Shown piece after piece: positions 15,247 through 23,624 of a DNA stretch of 32,143 bases (position 1 is the first letter of the stretch; every line of letters begins with the position of its first letter). The DNA comes from JADJPL01 sp964607915 (GTDB lineage: Bacteria > Bacteroidota > Bacteroidia > Chitinophagales > Saprospiraceae). The stretch covers positions 1 through 32,143 of the forward strand of contig CAZSMU010000030.1 in NCBI GenBank assembly GCA_964607915.1, read 5' to 3'. The notes beneath the pieces are model-generated. The model was given only the letters and a program-made list of their open reading frames with translations. It was not told the DNA's origin and did no database searches. The position numbers were made by a program, and so were the translations under genes.

Positions 15247-18072
15247 TTAGCGATCCAGGTTCCGAATCAGCACCAGCTTTTCCGTTCTCGACTTACCACC
15301 GGCCATAATCCGCACTAAATAAAGCCCGTCGGGCTGGTTTTGGAGCTGAATATCGGCTGCGACCTGTGTAGTGCGGTTGAAGCGAGCCTCTTGGAGCACC
15401 TGTCCAAACAAAGAAACAACCTGAACCACGACATCGGTTGATTCGGGGAGTTCCATTTGTAAGTAGCTGCTCCCCGCGCTGGGATTCGGTGCCAGGGAGA
15501 AGCGTTCCAGCACCAGCGCTTCCCGGGTAGGGGTCAGCACGGTGGAGACCCGGTCTTTGCAGCCCAGCTTATCGGTTACCGTGACAGCATACGTACCTGC
15601 CGTCCGGGCGGGAATGCTGGAACCTGTTTCGCCGGTACTCCATTGGTAAGTGAACGGCCCGCTTTGGGTGAGGCTTTTGACAGAGACTGTCCTTGTGGCT
15701 GCGCCCGGTTCGGAAACCGAAATCAGCAAATCCAGCGAAGGCGGACAGCGAAGCACCTGGACATTATCTATATCGAGATAGTAATCTCCTCTGCCCCACG
15801 TAGCGAGGAAGCGAACCCGGATATGCTGCCCGACAAACGTATCCAGTTTTACCGAAACGTTGCGCATCTGGGCCGACACCGGATGGTTTAAGGCATTGAT
15901 GACCGAAACTGTTCGATACGTTGCGCCACAGTCCGTGGAAACCTGTACCTCCAGTTTATCTGCTGAACCAAGGGTAGCTCCCATAGTACCCGCAGCATCG
16001 GCATAGCGATAGTCGAAAGTCAGGCTATCCCCCTTCGCGATTGGGCCGAAAGCCGGGGTCGCCGCCTGCATGGTCCGATCCTCGGAAAAGAGGTTGTCGG
16101 ACAACACGAACGAGCTGTTCTTCCGGTTTTTCACTACGATCAGGTCGGAATCTACCGTCCAGTCTTTGGGCATGGCACCCCGTTCAAAGTTCTCTACGTA
16201 TGGCAGGGAACGGCCGTTGTTGAACTGGTAGAAAATCGTATCGTTCAGCGCAACCGCGTCGGTACTGGATATCCAGGCCTTGATGGCGTAAGTACCGGGA
16301 GCGGCGGAATTAAAGCCTATATTGAATGTAAAATCGAGCTTTTGGCCCGGGTTGATGGTTTGGCTGCCCAGGCTTTCCCGAACGATGGCTCCGTTATTCA
16401 CCTGGTAGGCAAGCTGAGCACCCGAAATCGGCGAGTTGCCAAGGTTGCCGATGGTCATCACGACCTGGTCATTGCTTGCTCCGCAAGCCTGGCCTGCGCT
16501 ATTTTTTACTCCAAGGGCAGCCATGTCCCTTTCCGCTACTGCGATGCGGATGTTATCTACGGCAATCCCTTCAAAGTTGCGGGCATAATCGGAGCGGAAT
16601 ACCAGCCGCAACTGTACGTCGGGCATTCCGGCCGCACCGGTGATGGGGTGAGCGGCCACGAACCAGCCCGGCGCACCGCCATTGCCAGTCCATACCTGCC
16701 GCTGGGCCTGGTTATACCAGTTGAAACCTGTATTGCTGCGCCCCAGCACCGACCATGATTTACCTGCATCCATGCTGACTTCTACCCAAGCGCCGTCACA
16801 GCACTCTTCTGCATCTATGCGCAGCGCGAAAGACAACGTGGGGTCACTGCGCAGGCTGCTGAAATCCAGACAAGGAGAAAGAAGATAAGACCATTCTTTC
16901 GTCGCATACGTCCCAGACAGGTTCGTCGTCCAGGCGCGTTGCCCGCTGAAAGCTCCTTTTAGAGCGGTGCCATTGGGCGTGCCCAATTTCCAACTGGGAG
17001 ACGTACTTTTTTCGTCCACATACCACCCGGTGAAGCCCTGGTCGAGGTTACTGAAGTAAGGAAAGGTACGAATAGTAGGGGCGCTGACGATGGTCACCGT
17101 CACGCTGTCGTTTGTTTTGACGCTGTCGGATTTGAGTTCCGTCCATGCTTTCAGCACGTATTCGCCGGGTACGCTGAAATCATACAGCGCGTCGAAAGCA
17201 GCCTTCTCTGTACTGTCTTTACCTACTATCCCCGTATAAAGACCATCCTTGGGCATGCTGATAGACGCCTTTTTACCGTTCACCGAGTAAAGGAATGGAA
17301 TCAGAGACTGAGGGTCACCTCCATAGTTTTTAATCCCCACGATGACCGAGTCGGCCCCTAATTCGCAACCACTGAGGGGCGAAAAGATTTTTGTAACCCC
17401 TACATCGTTAGCCCATAAGGTCTTGAAGCTGAAAGGGCCTGCCACTTTGCTCGTATCACCGGGCGCACAAATGACCGATAGGTAGAACCCGTATTGCGTA
17501 TTTTGCTTTAGCCCGCTGAGCCGTACATTGCCGGCCCCGGCAACGGGAATGATCCGACCCCGGCCCTTTGTAAACCCTACCGTATCGTATTCTACCAAGT
17601 ATATCCCATTGGGTGCTGATGGTATCCAGTTGACCACAGCGGAATATGCCCGTACGTCCTCCAGATAAACCCCGAGAACAGAAGGGGACGGACAGGAAGG
17701 ACAGCCCATGACCTGCCTAAAAACTTCACCCGGTAGGTCGGGCAATGCAAGACTCTGATAGATGGCGTTTCCCTCAGGGGTGTACAACTTGAAGGCTACC
17801 CCCTCATTGGAACCACTGGAAGGCACAAAGTTCAGCACCAGGGTATCCCCGGAAAATACCTGAAAGAAAATGCGTTGCTGCTGCTTCGAAGGATCCAGTG
17901 CATACGTAGCCCGGGTATTCCTGATTTTCAATTCCACAGACGCATTACCCCAGCCCTGCCCCGTAGCGTCGCTCAGTTCCAGGGTATATACACAGGCCGC
18001 CTTCTGGGCAACTACGGCCAAGGGGAAGAAGGACAGCCAAAGAAATACGGTAAACACGTAGCGCAACGCCAT
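15247..18072 (-). CDS. Large T9SS-secreted multidomain surface protein
   Basis: This 941-residue exported protein has a signal peptide (about residues 3-22, cut near VVAQK). In order: an N-terminal beta domain, a fibronectin type III unit (about 145-235: VNWIPSAPNGIYLVEYDTV ... YGFYLSVIC), a CARDB-like domain, a choice-of-anchor/MAM-like unit (about 350-520, with SWKLGTPNG, WSYLLSPCLDF, CCDGAWVEVSMDAGKSW and GIAVDNIRI), another CARDB-like unit (about 520-620), a second anchor-like unit ending DNVQVLRCPPS, a SprB-type repeat (FTYQWSTGETGSSIPARTAGTYAVTVTD), and a type A T9SS sorting domain (about 860-941, LAPNPSAGSSYLQ ... DGLYLVRIMAGGKSRTEKLVL). No enzymatic domain was recognised; an adhesive or structural surface role is inferred. 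It has its own promoter and precedes bshA. Confidence 0.87.
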   Translation of the reverse strand: MALRYVFTVFLWLSFFPLAVVAQKAACVYTLELSDATGQGWGNASVELKIRNTRATYALDPSKQQQRIFFQVFSGDTLVLNFVPSSGSNEGVAFKLYTPEGNAIYQSLALPDLPGEVFRQVMGCPSCPSPSVLGVYLEDVRAYSAVVNWIPSAPNGIYLVEYDTVGFTKGRGRIIPVAGAGNVRLSGLKQNTQYGFYLSVICAPGDTSKVAGPFSFKTLWANDVGVTKIFSPLSGCELGADSVIVGIKNYGGDPQSLIPFLYSVNGKKASISMPKDGLYTGIVGKDSTEKAAFDALYDFSVPGEYVLKAWTELKSDSVKTNDSVTVTIVSAPTIRTFPYFSNLDQGFTGWYVDEKSTSPSWKLGTPNGTALKGAFSGQRAWTTNLSGTYATKEWSYLLSPCLDFSSLRSDPTLSFALRIDAEECCDGAWVEVSMDAGKSWSVLGRSNTGFNWYNQAQRQVWTGNGGAPGWFVAAHPITGAAGMPDVQLRLVFRSDYARNFEGIAVDNIRIAVAERDMAALGVKNSAGQACGASNDQVVMTIGNLGNSPISGAQLAYQVNNGAIVRESLGSQTINPGQKLDFTFNIGFNSAAPGTYAIKAWISSTDAVALNDTIFYQFNNGRSLPYVENFERGAMPKDWTVDSDLIVVKNRKNSSFVLSDNLFSEDRTMQAATPAFGPIAKGDSLTFDYRYADAAGTMGATLGSADKLEVQVSTDCGATYRTVSVINALNHPVSAQMRNVSVKLDTFVGQHIRVRFLATWGRGDYYLDIDNVQVLRCPPSLDLLISVSEPGAATRTVSVKSLTQSGPFTYQWSTGETGSSIPARTAGTYAVTVTDKLGCKDRVSTVLTPTREALVLERFSLAPNPSAGSSYLQMELPESTDVVVQVVSLFGQVLQEARFNRTTQVAADIQLQNQPDGLYLVRIMAGGKSRTEKLVLIRNLDR

Positions 18073-18104
18073 AAAATTTATGTTTTATTAGCTTGATAAT
18101 CAGA

Positions 18105-18119
18105 GCCTGCCTCGCAGGC
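18105..18119 (-). promoter_or_regulatory. Short GC-rich stem in the leader of the T9SS gene
   Basis: GCCTGC and GCAGGC are separated by 3 bases, giving a 6 bp stem with a tri-loop. It lies between the predicted promoter (18133-18140) and the start codon at 18072, so it would fold in the 5' leader of the mRNA. Whether it regulates anything is not known. Confidence 0.35.
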
Positions 18120-18132
18120 ATCCCAAAACATG

Positions 18133-18140
18133 CAAATGTA
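18133..18140 (-). promoter_or_regulatory. Putative -7 promoter box for the T9SS gene/bshA
   Basis: On the minus strand this reads TACATTTG, an exact match to TAnnTTTG, about 60 bp upstream of the start of the 941-residue gene. The -33 region is not clear. The rest of the 232 bp divergent gap (18073-18304) shows nothing else I can name; no clear box was found for the MerR gene. Confidence 0.5.
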
Positions 18141-18304
18141 TCCCTAACTAACGCTAAATTCCTGTAATTCGCCCTATAAAAATAGCAAAAAAACGATATC
18201 CGAGCCAAATCCGTAGGTTGCCCATCCTCATCTGAACCTTTTGCAAAAGATGGTGTTTTATTGCGTGGTCAACTTTTAAGGAAGCTTTACTAAACTTTCG
18301 GGCA

Positions 18305-19180
18305 GTGGCAATCTATTCCATAAAAGATTTGGAAAAGTTATCTGGAATCAAAGCGCATACCATTCGGATATGGGAGCAGCGCTATGGCCTCATTGCCCCT
18401 AAGCGTACCTCCTCCAATATCCGCTACTACGAGGACGAAGACCTCAAGCTCATCCTGAATATCGCGCTGCTCAACAAAAATGGATATAAGATATCCCGCA
18501 TCGCCAATATGAGCCCGGAAGAGATTTCAGGTAAAATATCGGAAATCTCCCCGCTCAATATCGAGCCCGGGGCCCAGCTCGATGCGCTTACCCTCTCCAT
18601 GATCGAGATGGACGAAAGCAAGTTCGACCGCGTAGTCTCTGCCAATATTTCTCAAATTGGCTTTGAGCGCACCATGATGGAAATCATCTACCCCTTCCTG
18701 GAAAAATTAAGCCTACTCTGGCTCACCGGCTCGATATACCCCGTGCAGGAAAGTTTCATGAGCTGCCTTATCCGGCAGAAATTGATGGTAGCTATCGAAC
18801 AACTCCCTTTTCCGAGCGGTAAAAACCTGCGCAAGTTCATCCTCTATCTGCCGGAAGGGGAACGACAGGAACTCAGCGTCTTATTCATGCACTACTTACT
18901 GAAATCGCGCAATATCCAGGTAATTTATCTCGGCCAGGATATCTCCATCAACGACCTGAGGGACGCCTGTAAGTTCCATCAGCCGCACTACCTCTTTACG
19001 ATGATTACCGAGGCTTTCGCCCGGGAATCCGTTCAAAGTTATATCGACAAACTCTCTGAAAATTTTCCAGACGCACAAATTTTATTGTCTGGTTATCAGG
19101 TTATCGCACAACCCGTACAGGCTCCTCACAACGTGCGTATCCTGAACAGCCTCGACCAGACACTCGCAATGGTGAGCTGA
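18305..19180 (+). CDS. MerR-type regulator with degenerate CarH-like B12-binding domain
   Basis: This 291-residue protein starts at GTG 18305 (AIYSIKDLEKLSG). Residues 4-72 form a MerR winged helix (AHTIRIWEQRYGLIAPKRTSSNIRYYEDEDLKLI), about 95-165 a helical cap bundle, and about 175-291 a Rossmann-like cobalamin-binding fold, as in CarH/CarA/LitR photoreceptor repressors. The ligand residues are altered: the W-x9-EH motif reads Trp139...Glu149-Ser150, and the position of the lower axial His (in PGERHELG of the family) is Gln188 in PEGERQELS. So the fold is kept but canonical adenosylcobalamin binding is doubtful. Relatives control carotenoid genes; none is visible here. It may have a B12-independent sensory role. 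Confidence 0.88.
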   Translation: MAIYSIKDLEKLSGIKAHTIRIWEQRYGLIAPKRTSSNIRYYEDEDLKLILNIALLNKNGYKISRIANMSPEEISGKISEISPLNIEPGAQLDALTLSMIEMDESKFDRVVSANISQIGFERTMMEIIYPFLEKLSLLWLTGSIYPVQESFMSCLIRQKLMVAIEQLPFPSGKNLRKFILYLPEGERQELSVLFMHYLLKSRNIQVIYLGQDISINDLRDACKFHQPHYLFTMITEAFARESVQSYIDKLSENFPDAQILLSGYQVIAQPVQAPHNVRILNSLDQTLAMVS

Positions 19181-19311
19181 TTCCCACCCTGTCGATAAAC
19201 TCTCTGCCCGGAATACTCCCTGTTTAGGGAAAAACTGTATTTTTATCCGGATCGGCCTTCTTTCGCAGGGTCGGCACACGACGACTGCCTACTCATCCAA
19301 ATTCTATCACC

Positions 19312-20367
19312 ATGCGGCGTTCCTTTTTTATAATCCCCCTTTTTATACTCGCCACCCAATCGCTGGCCCAGCCTTCCTTTCCCGTCCCCAACAAGGATTC
19401 CCTTGGAAGGGAAAGCCTCTTCGATGCTATGTCGGCCCACCCCGACTCCATCCTCCACCTACGTCTTACTACTGACCTCGGCGGACTCATCCGTACCCGC
19501 ACCAAAGAAACCTACCAGGACGCCTCCATTACCTACACCAACCGCGATGGGAATACCATTAGCCGAAACATAGAAGTGAAAGCCAGGGGCAATATCCGAA
19601 AGGAAATATGCAGCCACCCGCCCATAAAAATGAAATGGAAACGGAAAACACTGGATTCCCTAGGTTACTCCCGGCACAACGAGATGAAAGTCGTATGGCA
19701 ATGCAGAGAAGGCAAACACTACGAACAAGTACTGCTCCGCGAATTCATGGCCTATCGGCTATACAACCTCATTTCCCCCTACAGCTTCCGTGTACAATTG
19801 GCTAAAATGGAGGTCTATGATGCCGCGCACCCACAAAGGCATTACAGCAAGTATGCCTTTTTTATAGAAGATGAAAGCCAATTTGAAGAACGCACACAAG
19901 GCAAGTTCCGCGATACACTGCTGAAAAGCCAGCGAGAACTGCTGCGGGACGATCTACTCAAGCTCTACGTTTTTCAATATATGATCGGCAATACCGACTG
20001 GAGCCTGGGCAACCTGCATAACGTGCGCATCCTGCATTTTTCCAATATAGACAAGTCGGTGGTCGTACCCTACGACTTTGATTACGCCGGAATGGTGGGC
20101 GCAAACTACGCTGTGCCACACGAATCCCTGCCGATAAAGGACATACGGGAACGATACTATAAAGGAGGGGAATGCTCCGAACAGGAAATCCAGCGGCTAA
20201 CCCGGTTTTTTCTGGAAAACAAAGAGCCCGTTCTTTCCTATTGCGAACAATTCCCCCATCTCGACGGGCTTACCAAAAAAGACCTGGTTGCTTACATAGA
20301 GAGTTTTTTCCTCATATTGGAAGACAAAAGAGGACTTCACCAGGTGATTCGCACCAAATCCGATTAG
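19312..20367 (+). CDS. Secreted CotH-like kinase-fold protein
   Basis: This 351-residue protein has a signal peptide (residues 1-20, cut near SLAQP). A central region resembles the CotH family of atypical protein kinases: VKARGNIRKEICSHPPIKMKW (about 89-109), LLREFMAYRLYNLISPYSFRVQLAKMEVYD, then GNTDWSLGNLHNVRIL (226-241) and VPYDFDYAGMVG (252-263), which match the TDW...N catalytic-loop and WDxD metal-loop positions of CotH. CotH phosphorylates spore-coat proteins in Bacillus; the substrate of Bacteroidota homologues is unknown, and they are usually listed as hypothetical. It follows the MerR gene by 131 bp. The assignment to CotH is from these motifs alone. Confidence 0.7.
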   Translation: MRRSFFIIPLFILATQSLAQPSFPVPNKDSLGRESLFDAMSAHPDSILHLRLTTDLGGLIRTRTKETYQDASITYTNRDGNTISRNIEVKARGNIRKEICSHPPIKMKWKRKTLDSLGYSRHNEMKVVWQCREGKHYEQVLLREFMAYRLYNLISPYSFRVQLAKMEVYDAAHPQRHYSKYAFFIEDESQFEERTQGKFRDTLLKSQRELLRDDLLKLYVFQYMIGNTDWSLGNLHNVRILHFSNIDKSVVVPYDFDYAGMVGANYAVPHESLPIKDIRERYYKGGECSEQEIQRLTRFFLENKEPVLSYCEQFPHLDGLTKKDLVAYIESFFLILEDKRGLHQVIRTKSD

Positions 20368-20402
20368 AAAGCCTGCGGTGAGGGCAAGGCAAAGGGGATT
20401 GA

Positions 20403-20423
20403 CCGCCCGGCAACAAGTCGTTA
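20403..20423 (-). repeat. Solitary tip of the AGACTTGTTGC repeat family
   Basis: On the minus strand the sequence is TAA-CGACTTGTTGCCGGG, where TAA is the stop of the 43-residue gene. The GACTTGTTGC tip matches the family over 10 bases, and no second arm or A/T core was found. The flanking gap 20368-20402 shows nothing else recognisable. Confidence 0.55.
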
Positions 20424-20552
20424 GAGGACCTCCGGAACGCCCGAGAAATTGCGCTGGTACAAGTAGATGAGGAGGAAAACAAACAGAAGGATGCCAACAA
20501 TGAGGGAGAGCATGCAATACCCTTTTTTGCCTACATTTTGAATTTCAGACAT
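20421..20552 (-). CDS. 43-residue single-span membrane protein, unknown
   Basis: This short frame of 44 codons encodes MSEIQNVGKKG, a hydrophobic helix from about residue 13 to 32 (YCMLSLIVGILLFVFLLIYL), and a polar tail (YQRNFSGVPEVL). ATG is at 20550-20552 and TAA at 20421-20423. The pattern of a basic cytoplasmic end followed by one clean helix is coherent, and codon use fits the neighbours. I do not recognise a family. It lies between two same-side elements: the palindrome at 20591-20634 upstream and a repeat tip at its stop codon. It might be a small regulator or accessory subunit of an envelope protein; that is a guess. Confidence 0.6.
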   Translation of the reverse strand: MSEIQNVGKKGYCMLSLIVGILLFVFLLIYLYQRNFSGVPEVL

Positions 20553-20590
20553 TTTGCGCAATTTTATCTAGATTCACAAACCTTGAGATG

Positions 20591-20634
20591 TTTTTCAGCG
20601 GGCAGCAATTATTTTTTCACTGCCCGCTGAAAAA
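20591..20634. repeat. Perfect 15 bp inverted repeat of unusual polarity
   Basis: TTTTTCAGCGGGCAG (20591-20605) and CTGCCCGCTGAAAAA (20620-20634) form a perfect 15 bp stem with a 14-base A/T-rich loop. On both strands the T-run comes first and the A-run last, the reverse of an intrinsic terminator. It is 38 bp upstream of the 43-residue gene and 83 bp past the ppiD stop, so it lies in the ppiD 3' region or the small gene's promoter region. Confidence 0.85.
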
Positions 20635-20639
20635 TTATT

Positions 20640-20714
20640 AGACGGGTTGCGAGGCGGATTGTGGAAGGGGTCAAAAAGACTTTTTTACCGCAACACTGGC
20701 CCTTGCAACAGTCT
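20640..20714 (-). repeat. Short-form palindromic repeat element after ppiD
   Basis: The ends are AGACGGGTTGCGAGGCGG (20640-20657) and CCCTTGCAACAGTCT (20700-20714), imperfect inverted copies of the family tips. The core GGGGTCAAAAAGACTTTTTTACC is at about 20667-20689. It ends 3 bp from the ppiD stop codon (20718-20720), so it would be in the ppiD 3' untranslated region. Confidence 0.8.
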
Positions 20715-20717
20715 GTT

Positions 20718-22814
20718 TTAGAAGAACTTCGAACGATAGTCCTTAATTTTTGCATTGTTCCGGATGCTCTCCATCAACGTGCCCCCTACCTGGCCACGGG
20801 CCATTGCCATTGCCATCTTGCGGGCTTCGATGAGGTTGGCAGCAGGAGGAACGGAGTTCTTTTTGGAAACCTGTGCCACATAGACACCACCCGTTCCGAC
20901 AATCGGTTTGGATACCTTACCTTGGGCCATGCTGCACACGACCCCCAGGAATTTGGGCTCGCTGCCGATTTCGGGGATGAAGTTCATGTTAAAATTGACC
21001 CCTAATGCTGTATCTACCGGTGTATTGTACACCTGTGCAGCCTGGTTCAGGGTTTTGCCCTGCAATTTCTTGCTGATGAGCTCCCCTTTCTTGCGGTTCA
21101 TTACCAGCGGTTCGATTTCCGACTTGATATCTGCCACCGAGGGTATGCCTGCCGGCTGAATACCTTTGAGTCCAGCGATGATGTATTGGTTTTCGTAGTT
21201 TTCTATCGGGTCGGAAAACACGTAAATCACGCTCGACACATCACCCGGATTCGCTTCAAACGCCCACTTGATGATATCGCGGGATTGTTGCGTGCCGGCG
21301 AGTGCGCCCAGCATGTAATCGTTTTCCGCAACCGACGGAGCCGTCTCGAGGGTCAGTTTTTTCTTTTTTGCCAACTTACTCAAGTCGTCCAGACTTTTGG
21401 AATTGGTCAGGAGAGCCATTGCCTCGTCGTAAATCGCATTGCGGGTCTCTTCGGAAGGGAAAATCGGCTTGGATATCGTTGCAAGCTGAATCCCTTCTTC
21501 ATTATTGATGAATTTGCGGTCGGTCACTTCCACCAGGTGGATACCGAACTCTGTCGCTACCGTATAGAGCTTTCCGATTTCTGCTTCAAAGAAAATCAAG
21601 TCGTTGAACGGTTTGACCATGGTGCCCATGGCTGCATAATCCAGGTCTCCCCCTTTGGCGGCCGTACCATCTGTGCCGAAGCGGCCGGCGAGTTCTTCGA
21701 ACGTACCCTTTCCTTCCTCGATGACCTTCTTGAGGCTATCCACGCGGGTTTGAGCCAGGATAGCGGAGGTCTGGTCCTGAGCAGGCAGGAGGATGTGGCG
21801 GGAGCGCACGGAATCGGCGATGACCTTGCGGTTCAGGATTTTGGTCAGGCTGTATGTATTGCCTGAAAGATAAGGGCCATATACAGAGCCGACCGGCAGG
21901 TTGAACAGGTTTTCCGCATCTCCCAGCAATTCGCTCTTTTTGCGGAAAGCCTTTTCCATGGTCCCCAGGTTGCGTTCTACGAAGAACGTATCGTTATCAG
22001 TAGAGTCAAATTCGGCGACCAGGTCCTGAAGCGACTGCCGAAGCGCTGCTGAATCAGCCGCCGTTGCGCTCACCGGGAAGGAGAGGTACTGGATTCTGCG
22101 GCGCTCTTCCTTTTGCTTCAAGGTAGCTGCATTTTCCTCTATGTACGCCTCGTAATCGGCATCTTCCAGAGATACATCTGCGTTATCCATCGCTTCGAAG
22201 GGCACTTTTACATAGAGCAAATCCACTGTTTCGGATTCTTCTTTGTTGATTTGTTCAGCCACCCAGGCGGGGGTGTACATACCTTTCGACACGAGGGTGC
22301 CCAGCTTGCCCTGAAGGCGTTCCTTGATGATTTCACGCTCTTGGAACTTCCAGAAGGAGCGCAGGGTAGGATCGGCAGTATTCTGCTCGATTTGCTGGCG
22401 GATCTGGTTGAGCTGCTCCCGATCCAGTTGCTGGGTAGTCTGGTTGACGAACCGCTGTTGGATGATGCTGCTTGGCTCGGGGCCATACTGCAGGTCGGTA
22501 AGTTCCGGGCTGCTGACCGAAAGGCCCACCTTTTTTGCCTCATCCTTTAACAAGATTTCCTCGACCATAAATGTCCAGAGCGTATTGCGACGAGCGTAGG
22601 GGTCGGGCGTAGAGCCTAGTATTGCCTCGATATTCGTAAAGTCCTGAATTTTGATTTTGGTACCGCCCACCTTGCCCATCGTGGGCTGGGCGCTTCCAAA
22701 AAGGCTGGTCTGACCTACGGTCATATCCATGAGGATAAAGCCGCCTACGCCCAGGGCGATCAAAATAACCATTATCCAACTTCCGTGCTTGCGGATCTCA
22801 CTGATAAGCGCCAT
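20718..22814 (-). CDS. PpiD/SurA-type peptidylprolyl isomerase, inner-membrane anchored
   Basis: This 698-residue foldase is anchored by one N-terminal helix (about 13-30, HGSWIMVILIALGVGGFILMD) and extends into the periplasm. A SurA_N-like region follows (about 40-180), then a PPIC/parvulin domain (about 336-435: SRHILLPAQDQT, FEELAGRFGTDGTAAKGGDLDYAAMGTMVKPFNDLIF, FGIHLVEVTDRKF) and a long C-terminal part that resembles a degenerate second unit. It catalyses or chaperones folding of exported proteins. I chose ATG at 22814, since MALISEIRKHGSW is the usual Bacteroidota PpiD start; an upstream in-frame ATG at 22934 would add 40 residues and cover the whole intergenic gap. It is preceded by the response regulator gene (123 bp gap). 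Confidence 0.92.
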   Translation of the reverse strand: MALISEIRKHGSWIMVILIALGVGGFILMDMTVGQTSLFGSAQPTMGKVGGTKIKIQDFTNIEAILGSTPDPYARRNTLWTFMVEEILLKDEAKKVGLSVSSPELTDLQYGPEPSSIIQQRFVNQTTQQLDREQLNQIRQQIEQNTADPTLRSFWKFQEREIIKERLQGKLGTLVSKGMYTPAWVAEQINKEESETVDLLYVKVPFEAMDNADVSLEDADYEAYIEENAATLKQKEERRRIQYLSFPVSATAADSAALRQSLQDLVAEFDSTDNDTFFVERNLGTMEKAFRKKSELLGDAENLFNLPVGSVYGPYLSGNTYSLTKILNRKVIADSVRSRHILLPAQDQTSAILAQTRVDSLKKVIEEGKGTFEELAGRFGTDGTAAKGGDLDYAAMGTMVKPFNDLIFFEAEIGKLYTVATEFGIHLVEVTDRKFINNEEGIQLATISKPIFPSEETRNAIYDEAMALLTNSKSLDDLSKLAKKKKLTLETAPSVAENDYMLGALAGTQQSRDIIKWAFEANPGDVSSVIYVFSDPIENYENQYIIAGLKGIQPAGIPSVADIKSEIEPLVMNRKKGELISKKLQGKTLNQAAQVYNTPVDTALGVNFNMNFIPEIGSEPKFLGVVCSMAQGKVSKPIVGTGGVYVAQVSKKNSVPPAANLIEARKMAMAMARGQVGGTLMESIRNNAKIKDYRSKFF

Positions 22815-22937
22815 CTGTCCTAACTGTTTAGTGTATTCTGTAAACCAAAAAAGTACGCTGTGAAAAAATCCCTGCAAATTAAAGGCATTACCCGCTATTA
22901 TCAAAATTTTATCCCATGCCTTAATGCAAGACATTGC

Positions 22938-23624
22938 TCAAGGGCATACAAATAAGAAGCCAATCCCGTGGATATTGTCAATTCGCAAGCGGGAATCGGC
23001 CTTCAGATATTTGCGCAAGCGGGAGATGAACACATCGAGACTACGGCCCAAAAAGTAGTCGTTTTTTCCCCAGAGCGTTTCCAGAACCTCGGCCCTGCGC
23101 ACTACTTCGTTGCGTTTTCGGCAAAGCAGGCGCAGCAAATCGGCTTCTTTTTGCGTAAGCCGTTTTGGCCCCTGAACGGGATGCGACAACGTGAGGTTCT
23201 CAAAGTCGAGGGAGTAATCCCCTATGCGGATTTCCCGTTGCCCCGACGGGGAGGTCAGTTTGCGCCGCTTCAAAAAAATTTCTATTTTGAGCAGCAGCTC
23301 TTCCATGGCGAAAGGCTTCGTAAGGTAGTCGTCAGCACCGATGCGAAGTCCTGTCAGGCGGTCTTCCGGCAGCGATTTGGCCGTCAGGAAAAGGATGGGT
23401 ATTTCTTCGTTTTCCCTTCGTATTGCGCGGGCGAGCTCGAAGCCGTCCATCTCCGGAAGCATGATGTCGAGGATGCAAAGGTCAAATGAGTGCTCGCGGA
23501 AAACGCTCAGTGCCGTTTTTCCATTGTCGCAGCCAACTACGTCGTACCCCTGCTGCCCGAGGTTGTCCTGGGTCACGAAGCGCAGGTCGGCGTCGTCTTC
23601 TACATAGAGGATCCGGGTTTTCAT
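22938..23624 (-). CDS. OmpR/PhoB-family response regulator
   Basis: This 228-residue DNA-binding regulator has an N-terminal receiver domain: acidic Glu9/Asp10/Asp11, phosphoacceptor Asp53 (CILDIMLPEMDGFE), Thr81 (FLTAKS) and Lys103 (YLTKPF). The C-terminal winged helix (about 130-228) has LTQKEADLLRLLCRKRNEVVRRAEVLETLWG and SLDVFISRLRKYLKADSRLRIDNIHGIGFLF. The start at 23624 (MKTRILYVEDD) overlaps the kinase stop codon as ATGA, so the two genes are translationally coupled; a longer start at 23705 would run deep into the kinase gene. Targets are not visible. Confidence 0.96.
   Translation of the reverse strand: MKTRILYVEDDADLRFVTQDNLGQQGYDVVGCDNGKTALSVFREHSFDLCILDIMLPEMDGFELARAIRRENEEIPILFLTAKSLPEDRLTGLRIGADDYLTKPFAMEELLLKIEIFLKRRKLTSPSGQREIRIGDYSLDFENLTLSHPVQGPKRLTQKEADLLRLLCRKRNEVVRRAEVLETLWGKNDYFLGRSLDVFISRLRKYLKADSRLRIDNIHGIGFLFVCP

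Noticed and set aside
20591..20634. Perfect inverted repeat as an intrinsic terminator
   Set aside because: On both strands the T-run precedes the stem and A-run follows it, which is the wrong polarity.
22815..22934. 40-residue N-terminal extension of ppiD
   Set aside because: The extension is unlike the family, covers the intergenic gap, and the MALISEIRKHGSW start fits known PpiD proteins better.
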